NCBI GenBank assembly: GCA_026169575.1
Contig: JAPFCT010000172.1
Coordinates: 1 to 19,634, forward strand
Reading direction: 5' to 3'
Source: Faecalimonas sp.
Lineage (GTDB): Bacteria > Bacillota_A > Clostridia > Lachnospirales > Lachnospiraceae
Length of the DNA stretch: 19,634 nt
The notes beneath the pieces were generated by a model. The model did no database searches. It was not told where the DNA came from and worked only from the letters and a program-made list of their open reading frames with translations. The translations under genes and the position numbers were made by a program. Of this stretch, positions 15,113-19,634 are shown piece after piece; the stretch's first letter is position 1, and each line of letters begins with the position of its first letter.

Positions 15113-15130
15113 TTTGAAACGGGTTTCAAA
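15113..15130. promoter_or_regulatory. LacI-family operator
   Basis: TTTGAAACGGGTTTCAAA has perfect 8-bp inverted arms around a GG centre, the form typical of LacI/RbsR-family operators. It covers the predicted transcription start, so binding by the downstream regulator would block transcription, giving autorepression and control of the ribokinase gene. Confidence 0.75.
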
Positions 15131-15168
15131 AAGATGATCATGACAAGAGGATCAACAGTAGAAGATGA

Positions 15169-15260
15169 CTGGCGATGCATGTCAAAAAGGTCATGGCAGA
15201 AAATGTATATCAGAAAATGTATATCAGAAAATGCATGTCAGAACAGGCATGACAGAAAAG
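15169..15260 (+). repeat. 14-bp tandem repeats in the leader of the lacI-type gene
   Basis: Units begin at 15169, 15183, 15197, 15211, 15225, 15239 and 15253 (partial). The units at 15197 and 15211 are identical (CAGAAAATGTATAT), the third differs near its end (CAGAAAATGCATGT), and the outer units are degenerate. The period is not a multiple of three, so this is untranslated leader and not an N-terminal extension of the regulator. The function is unknown. Confidence 0.75.
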
Positions 15261-15278
15261 GAAGAGAGGAGGGCGCAG

Positions 15279-16265
15279 ATGACAAGTATCAGGGAGGTGG
15301 CAGCCCGGGCAGGGGTCTCTCCTGCCACTGTTTCCCGCGTGTTAAACGGGACCGCGCGGGTGGACGAAGAGAAGCGGGAAAGGGTAGAAAAAGCGATTAA
15401 AGAAACCGGTTTTAGACCAAATGAACTTGCAAGAGCGCTGTACCGGAAATCATCGAAAGTGATCGGAGTGCTCGTGCCGGATATTGAAAATCCATTTTTC
15501 AGTGAACTTGCGAAAGCAGTTGAGGAGGAGGCGTATGCAAATGGATACCGCATGCTTCTCTGCAACTCGGATGACCGGGAGGAAAAGGAACTGGAAAATA
15601 TGCAGATGCTCGCACAGCTTCAGGCGGACGGCGTGATCCTGATGACAAATACCGGGAAGTACAGCCAGACGTATGAGAAATTTTCTATGCCGGTTGTGTT
15701 TGTGGACCGACGCCTGGAAGAGATGGAGCGGGCAGGAATTGTGGAGGCGGATCATTATGCCGGAGGAAAACTGGCGGCAGAGCATCTGATCGCATGTGGG
15801 TGCAGGAAGATCACATGTATTCGCGGTCCCCAGGAGTTATCAAGCGGAAGAAAGCGGTACGAAGGATACTGTGAGGTCTGCCGTCAGCATGGGATTGGGG
15901 AACGTTTCGTAGATGGCAGCTATCACTATGAAGACGGCGGCAGGGCGGCAGAAGAAGTCCTTCGCCGCTATCCGGATACTGATGGGATCATCGCGGGAAA
16001 TGATATGACAGCCGTTTCCGTTTACAAGATGCTCAGAAAGAAAGGATATTGCGTGCCGGAAGATATCCAGCTGATTGGATTTGACGGGGTGAAACTCGGA
16101 CGGTTTCTGACACCGGAACTGACGACCGTTGCACAGCCGATCGCAGAGATGGGAAAATGTGCAGTGCAGATGATCTTAAAGACGGTACAGCAAGTGGCAC
16201 ATGAGAGCGAAAAGCGATTTCCGGTTACATTGATCCAGGGAGAAACAACAAAAAGCAAACGTTAG
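15279..16265 (+). CDS. rbsR: LacI-family transcriptional regulator, RbsR-like
   Basis: The 328-residue repressor has an N-terminal LacI helix-turn-helix (TSIREVAARAGVSPATVSRV, residues 2-21) and hinge. A periplasmic-binding-protein-like effector domain follows (VIGVLVPDIENPFFSEL onward; GIIAGNDMTAVSV; LIGFDG; LTTVAQP). The ATG at 15279 is supported by AGGAGG 6 nt upstream and by the helix-turn-helix starting directly after it; the longer open frame would read through the leader repeats. The ribokinase gene follows 19 bases later, which suggests ribose as effector. RbsR is therefore a context-based name. It probably binds the palindrome at 15113-15130. No ribose transporter lies in the window. 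Confidence 0.88.
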   Translation: MTSIREVAARAGVSPATVSRVLNGTARVDEEKRERVEKAIKETGFRPNELARALYRKSSKVIGVLVPDIENPFFSELAKAVEEEAYANGYRMLLCNSDDREEKELENMQMLAQLQADGVILMTNTGKYSQTYEKFSMPVVFVDRRLEEMERAGIVEADHYAGGKLAAEHLIACGCRKITCIRGPQELSSGRKRYEGYCEVCRQHGIGERFVDGSYHYEDGGRAAEEVLRRYPDTDGIIAGNDMTAVSVYKMLRKKGYCVPEDIQLIGFDGVKLGRFLTPELTTVAQPIAEMGKCAVQMILKTVQQVAHESEKRFPVTLIQGETTKSKR

Positions 16266-16284
16266 AACATGGAGGGAAACAGGT

Positions 16285-17202
16285 ATGAAGTTAGCAGTCG
16301 TAGGAAGTATCAATATGGATATGACAGTGACCGCAGAGCGGATCCCGCTCAAAGGGGAAACACTGCTCGGGGACAGCATCCACTACATCCCCGGTGGGAA
16401 AGGTGCAAATCAGGCGGTTGCCATGGCAAGGCTTGGAGCGCAGGTTGAGATGTTCGGATGTGTAGGAGACGACAGCAACGGAGAGAAAGTGCTGGAGAAT
16501 CTCAGAAACGAAGGAGTAGAAACGAGGCATATCAGAGTGCTGAAAGACGTTCCGACCGGAATCGCTCTGATCACGGTGGGGGAAAATGATAATACGATCA
16601 TTGTCGTTCCGGGGGCAAACGGGCAGGTAGACCGCGCATATACAGACAGTATCAAAGAAGAATTAAAGACGTTTGACCTGGTCGTGCTGCAGCAGGAAAT
16701 TCCTCTGGAGACGCTCCATGATCTGATCCGCTTCTGTGCGGAACAGGAAATCAAAGTGATCTTAAATCCGGCTCCGGCGGCGGAAGTACCGATGGAGATC
16801 ATCGAGGACGTGACGTATCTCACACCGAATGAACATGAGGCAGTCCTGATTTTCGGAGAAGGAGCGACCACAGAGGAGCTTCTGAAAACATATCCGGAAA
16901 AACTTGTGATCACACAAGGAGCAAGAGGGGTATCCTTCTGTGGAAAAGATGGAAACGTAGTGACGGTCCCGGCAAGACCGGCAGCTGTCGCAGATACGAC
17001 CGGGGCGGGAGATACGTTAAATGGCGCCTTCTCGGTGCAGATCGCAAAGGGAGCACCTATGGAAGAGGCGCTTCGCTATGCAAATACGGCGGCAAGTCTG
17101 TCAACGGAAAAATTCGGGGCACAGACCGGAATGCCGACCGCCGAAGAGGTGGAGAGAGAATTAAGGAAGCGTGAGGAAACGATTCTTTCCGAAAGACAGT
17201 GA
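16285..17202 (+). CDS. rbsK: Ribokinase (PfkB family)
   Basis: Ribokinase phosphorylates D-ribose to ribose 5-phosphate with ATP. The 305-residue length is typical. The N-terminal PfkB motif is GGKGANQAVAMARLGA (37-52), NPAP (161-164) is characteristic of ribokinase, and the C-terminal motif DTTGAGDTLNGAFSV contains the catalytic base Asp243 in the GAGD anion hole. The start follows GGAGGGAAACAGGT. It is in one operon with the LacI-type regulator upstream. Other sugar kinases of the family are possible, but the motifs fit ribokinase best. Confidence 0.92.
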   Translation: MKLAVVGSINMDMTVTAERIPLKGETLLGDSIHYIPGGKGANQAVAMARLGAQVEMFGCVGDDSNGEKVLENLRNEGVETRHIRVLKDVPTGIALITVGENDNTIIVVPGANGQVDRAYTDSIKEELKTFDLVVLQQEIPLETLHDLIRFCAEQEIKVILNPAPAAEVPMEIIEDVTYLTPNEHEAVLIFGEGATTEELLKTYPEKLVITQGARGVSFCGKDGNVVTVPARPAAVADTTGAGDTLNGAFSVQIAKGAPMEEALRYANTAASLSTEKFGAQTGMPTAEEVERELRKREETILSERQ

Positions 17203-17239
17203 AAAAAGAAAAATGTGGAAAGAGATATCTTCCACAGCC

Positions 17240-17268
17240 TTGACAAAACAGAGTAAATGGAGTACGAT
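17240..17268 (+). promoter_or_regulatory. Promoter of the T-box leader
   Basis: TTGACA (17240-17245) and TACGAT (17263-17268) are 17 bp apart. Transcription should start near 17275, just ahead of the first T-box stem. Confidence 0.7.
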
Positions 17269-17274
17269 AGGCAA

Positions 17275-17586
17275 CATATAAGACATCAGCGATGAAAAGA
17301 ATAAGTAGCGACGGACATCACGTTCATACAGAAAGCAGCCGGAAGATGAGAGGCGCATGGACCGTTTGTTGCGAATACCTCTTGGAGCTTCACACCGAAC
17401 ATGGAAGTAGGCTGTGACGGAGTAGATACACGTTACCGTATCTGAGTATTAGCGTTTCTTGTCGGAGGATAAGAGGAGACTGATACTTACTGAGACAGAC
17501 AATGCGAGTTGTCTGTGAAAAAAGGTGGTACCGCAGGTTTTATTCCTGCCCTTTCTAATGAAAACAGAGAGGGCAGGATTTTTTTA
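17275..17586 (+). promoter_or_regulatory. Tyrosine T-box riboswitch leader
   Basis: This leader senses uncharged tRNA-Tyr. Stem I shows an AGTA loop motif (about 17304) and, on its 3' side, GAATACC before TTGGAGC, where TAC (17376-17378) sits in the usual specifier position and is a tyrosine codon. A perfect stem (CAGACAA...TTGTCTG, 17496-17515) precedes the conserved T-box GGTGGTACCGC (17524-17534). The T after GG pairs with discriminator base A73, as in tRNA-Tyr. The terminator follows. The specifier agrees with the tyrS gene downstream, although a NUDIX gene lies in between. Stem boundaries were judged by eye. Confidence 0.93.
17545..17586 (+). terminator. T-box terminator
   Basis: CCTGCCCT pairs with AGGGCAGG (17545-17577), followed by ATTTTTTT. 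The 5' arm follows the T-box sequence and would be taken up by the antiterminator when uncharged tRNA-Tyr binds, allowing transcription into the NUDIX and tyrS genes. Confidence 0.9.
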
Positions 17587-17653
17587 TTTCACAGGAAACT
17601 CTTGTGGAATAAAAAAACACGTTTCGCATGAGAGTGGGCAATTCACAGAAAAG

Positions 17654-17710
17654 AGATGCTCCGTCGGTGGCATCGCCTGCGCGCGGAGCATCTGACCTGT
17701 AAGATTTTTT
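17654..17710 (+). other. Second strong hairpin between the T-box terminator and the NUDIX gene
   Basis: AGATGCTCCG (17654-17663) and CGGAGCATCT (17684-17693) form a perfect 10-bp stem, with a small inner GGTG/CGCC helix. A run of six T begins about 11 nt after the stem (17705), so it may be a weak second terminator or attenuator. The rest of the 179-base stretch between the T-box terminator and the NUDIX start shows no gene that I can support. Confidence 0.6.
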
Positions 17711-17765
17711 GTGGAAGGAAGACGATTGAAAAAAAGAAGGAGACTGCCTGAAAGGGGGATACAAA

Positions 17766-18305
17766 ATGGAACTTTGGGACCTATTTGATGAAAATCGCAG
17801 ATTTTTATATAAACAGCACAATAGACAGAATCCGGTTGCTCCGGGTGAGTATCACGTTGTCGTTGTCGTATGCGTAGTAAACAGTCAGGAACAGATTCTG
17901 ATCACGCTTCGCCATCCGGCAAAGGAGACGTATGCAAATTGCTGGGAAAATACGGGAGGAAGCGTACTTGCAGGAGAGACAAGCCGTCAGGGCGCAGTCA
18001 GAGAACTCCGGGAAGAAACCGGAATCTGTGTATCGGAGGAAGAACTGATGCTGCTTGGAAGTGTCAGGGGCGTCAGCGCTTTTTACGACTTCTATCTGGT
18101 AAGAAAAGATGTGGCGCTCTCGGATATTGTCCTGCAGGAAAATGAGACGGCAGATGCCCGGTGGGTCACTTTGGAGAAATTTATCCAGATGGGAGAGGAA
18201 GGAACACTGGCAGAACCGGTCTACCGGCGCTTCCGGCAGTTTGAAAAGGAATTTTGGAAATTGATCAAAAATGAAGGAGAGGAAAAGAAACATGAAAATT
18301 TATGA
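17766..18305 (+). CDS. NUDIX hydrolase
   Basis: The 179-residue protein has a perfect NUDIX box at residues 65-87 (GX5EX7REUXEEXGU: Glu71, Arg79-Glu80, Glu83-Glu84, Gly86-Ile87), which binds the metal and hydrolyses a nucleoside diphosphate linked to some other group. The N-terminus [14 protein letters not shown] resembles the isopentenyl-diphosphate-isomerase-like NUDIX subgroup, but that is only a resemblance and the substrate is unknown. AAAGGGGG lies 6 nt before the ATG. Its end overlaps the start of tyrS by 14 bases in another frame. It lies between the tyrosine T-box and tyrS with no other promoter visible, so it should be induced by tyrosine starvation. Confidence 0.9.
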   Translation: MELWDLFDENRRFLYKQHNRQNPVAPGEYHVVVVVCVVNSQEQILITLRHPAKETYANCWENTGGSVLAGETSRQGAVRELREETGICVSEEELMLLGSVRGVSAFYDFYLVRKDVALSDIVLQENETADARWVTLEKFIQMGEEGTLAEPVYRRFRQFEKEFWKLIKNEGEEKKHENL

Positions 18306-19515
18306 TGAACTGAAAGCAAGAGGACTGATCGCACAGGTGACAGATGAGGAGCTGATCAGCAATCTGATCAATGAAGGAAAGGCGACATTTTATATCGGAT
18401 TTGACCCGACAGCAGACAGCCTTCACGTTGGACATTTTATGGCGCTCTGCCTGATGAAACGTCTTCAGATGGCAGGAAACAAGCCAATCGCACTGATCGG
18501 GGGAGGAACCGGATATATCGGTGATCCATCCGGAAGAAGTGATATGCGTTCGATGATGACACCGGAGCAGATCCAGCACAACTGTGACTGTTTCAAAGAG
18601 CAGATGAGCAAATTTATCGATTTCTCAGAAGGAAAAGCCATGATGGTCAACAACGCAGACTGGCTGTTAGATCTGAACTACATTGAACTGCTGCGTGAAG
18701 TCGGAGCTCACTTCAGTGTCAACCGTATGCTGACCGCAGAATGCTACAAGCAGCGTATGGAAAAAGGACTGAGCTTCTTGGAATTCAACTACATGATCAT
18801 GCAGGCATACGATTTCTACGCACTGTACCAGAAATACGGATGTAACTTACAGTTCGGAGGAGATGACCAGTGGAGCAACATGCTTGCAGGAACAGAACTG
18901 ATCCGCCGTAAACTCGGAAAAGATGCAAGTGCGATGACAATCACACTGCTTTTGAACTCCGAAGGAAAGAAAATGGGAAAAACACAGTCCGGCGCTGTGT
19001 GGCTCGATCCAAATAAAACATCTCCATTTGAATTCTACCAGTACTGGAGAAATATCGCCGATGCAGACGTATTAAAATGCATCCGTATGCTCACATTCCT
19101 TCCGTTAGAAGAAATAGATGCGATGGACAAATGGGAAGGAAGCCAGTTAAATCAGGCAAAAGAAATCCTTGCATACGAGCTGACAAAGCTTGTACACGGC
19201 GAGGAAGAGGCAGTGAAAGCACAGGAGAGCTCCAGAGCGCTCTTTAGCTCCGGAAATGCAGCAAATATGCCGACTGCTGAATTAGAGGAAAGCGATTTCA
19301 CAGAAGGAACGATCGACATTCTGACACTTCTTGTAAAGAGCGGGCTTGTTCCATCTAAATCAGAGGCAAGACGTGCAGTACAGCAGGGCGGTGTGTCTGT
19401 AAACGGAGAGAAAGTAGAAGATATTAAGACAGCATATGCTCCTGAGACATTTGGCGGAGAAGACTTCGTGCTGAAGAGAGGAAAGAAAAACTTCCGTAAG
19501 ATCGTAATGAAATAG
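18292..19515 (+). CDS. tyrS: Tyrosyl-tRNA synthetase
   Basis: The enzyme charges tRNA-Tyr with tyrosine. The start at ATG 18292 gives [15 protein letters not shown], the usual N-terminus, and 407 residues, normal for the family. The class I signature is HVGH (45-48) within [13 protein letters not shown], the KMSKS loop is KMGKT (227-231), and tyrosine-binding segments include [10 protein letters not shown] and FGGDDQW. A C-terminal S4 RNA-binding domain ([20 protein letters not shown]) ends the protein. The gene overlaps the NUDIX gene by 14 bases, and its ribosome binding site lies inside that gene, which implies coupling. Control by the upstream T-box is well supported by the tyrosine specifier. 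Confidence 0.98.
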   Translation: MKIYDELKARGLIAQVTDEELISNLINEGKATFYIGFDPTADSLHVGHFMALCLMKRLQMAGNKPIALIGGGTGYIGDPSGRSDMRSMMTPEQIQHNCDCFKEQMSKFIDFSEGKAMMVNNADWLLDLNYIELLREVGAHFSVNRMLTAECYKQRMEKGLSFLEFNYMIMQAYDFYALYQKYGCNLQFGGDDQWSNMLAGTELIRRKLGKDASAMTITLLLNSEGKKMGKTQSGAVWLDPNKTSPFEFYQYWRNIADADVLKCIRMLTFLPLEEIDAMDKWEGSQLNQAKEILAYELTKLVHGEEEAVKAQESSRALFSSGNAANMPTAELEESDFTEGTIDILTLLVKSGLVPSKSEARRAVQQGGVSVNGEKVEDIKTAYAPETFGGEDFVLKRGKKNFRKIVMK

Positions 19516-19530
19516 AGAGAAGGTGGGAAA

Positions 19531-19634
19531 ATGCTGCCGGATAGAAAAGAAGCAGAGCGCTTTCTGAGAGAGTCTGAAGAAATCCATCCCGGGCCGTGGG
19601 CAGATCACTGCCGGACGGCCGCAAAGTGTGCGGA
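19531..19634 (+). CDS. HD-domain-like protein (3' partial)
   Basis: Only 34 codons are visible before the window ends. An AAGGTGG site lies just before ATG 19531, 15 bases after the tyrS stop. The fragment MLPDRKEAERFLRESEE followed by NPGPW-like text (HPGPWADHCRTAAKCA) resembles the start of HD-superfamily phosphohydrolases found in Clostridia, where the first metal-binding histidine lies in the GPW..H segment. The metal-binding HD pair is not yet reached. It may be cotranscribed with tyrS. Confidence 0.6.
   Translation, partial: MLPDRKEAERFLRESEEIHPGPWADHCRTAAKCA

Noticed and set aside
15165..15278. N-terminal extension of the LacI-type regulator from 15165
   Set aside because: The extension is translated from 14-bp repeats out of phase with codons, and the true start has AGGAGG and begins directly at the helix-turn-helix.
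17214..17236. Inverted repeat TGTGGAA/TTCCACA as the rbsK terminator
   Set aside because: The T-run would be on the opposite strand only (A-rich upstream), and no minus-strand gene needs it here. It remains possible as a weak element.
17380..17425. Stretch resembling part of a 5S rRNA (CACACCGAACATGGAAGTAGG)
   Set aside because: It lies inside the T-box leader, the rest of 5S rRNA is absent, and the segment fits the T-box linker after stem I.

Overview
The window looks like a chromosomal segment of a gut-type Clostridia bacterium, most probably a member of the Lachnospiraceae. I infer this from the moderate GC content, strong AGGAGG-type ribosome binding sites, the clostridial PTS, LanFEG and T-box modules, and the surface-protein style. 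The genus is not resolved, and no database search was run. Genes lie on the plus strand except for one minus-strand block (10268-12789). I see no tRNA, rRNA, insertion sequence, CRISPR array or phage gene. The first and last genes run off the window.

Region 1 (1-2963): the C-terminal part of an unrecognised, probably extracytoplasmic protein with two Asp-rich loops and a long Lys/Ala/Glu coiled coil, then an FMN-dependent alpha-hydroxy-acid dehydrogenase-like protein with an unusual N-terminal four-cysteine cluster.

Region 2 (2964-9318): a complete sugar phosphotransferase operon in one transcriptional direction. A promoter is followed by a GlcT-type RAT/terminator switch, then the PRD antiterminator (glcT/licT type), HPr (ptsH), Enzyme I (ptsI), a membrane-anchored protein that looks like a catalytically dead transglutaminase, EIIA (crr) and a NagE-like EIICB. 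An in-frame amber codon interrupts the EIICB gene at codon 246. The antiterminator probably controls its own operon, and its activity should be set by phosphate flow through the proteins of the same operon. A strong terminator ends it.

Region 3 (9319-10243): a cutC-family gene with an extended -10 promoter and its own terminator.

Region 4 (10268-15077): a lantibiotic-immunity-type ABC transporter (LanF with the diagnostic E-loop, LanE-like and LanG-like permeases, and a small extra membrane protein) on the minus strand. It is divergent from an OmpR-family regulator and a two-TM histidine kinase. The shared intergenic region has two pairs of direct repeats with an 11-bp period. No lantibiotic precursor or modification gene is present, so this looks like a stand-alone antimicrobial-peptide sensing and resistance module.

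Region 5 (15074-17202): a LacI-family regulator and a ribokinase. They sit behind a consensus promoter, a near-perfect LacI-type palindrome at the predicted start site, and a leader made of 14-bp tandem repeats.

Region 6 (17203-19634): a tyrosine T-box riboswitch (UAC specifier, T-box sequence, terminator) followed by a NUDIX hydrolase gene, the overlapping tyrS gene, and the start of an HD-domain-like gene. The tyrosine riboswitch therefore appears to control the NUDIX gene as well as tyrS.

Nothing here is clearly a wholly new system. The points most worth a second look are the amber-split EIICB, the pseudo-transglutaminase inside the PTS operon, HPr with Arg in place of the regulatory Ser46, and the T-box in front of a NUDIX gene.
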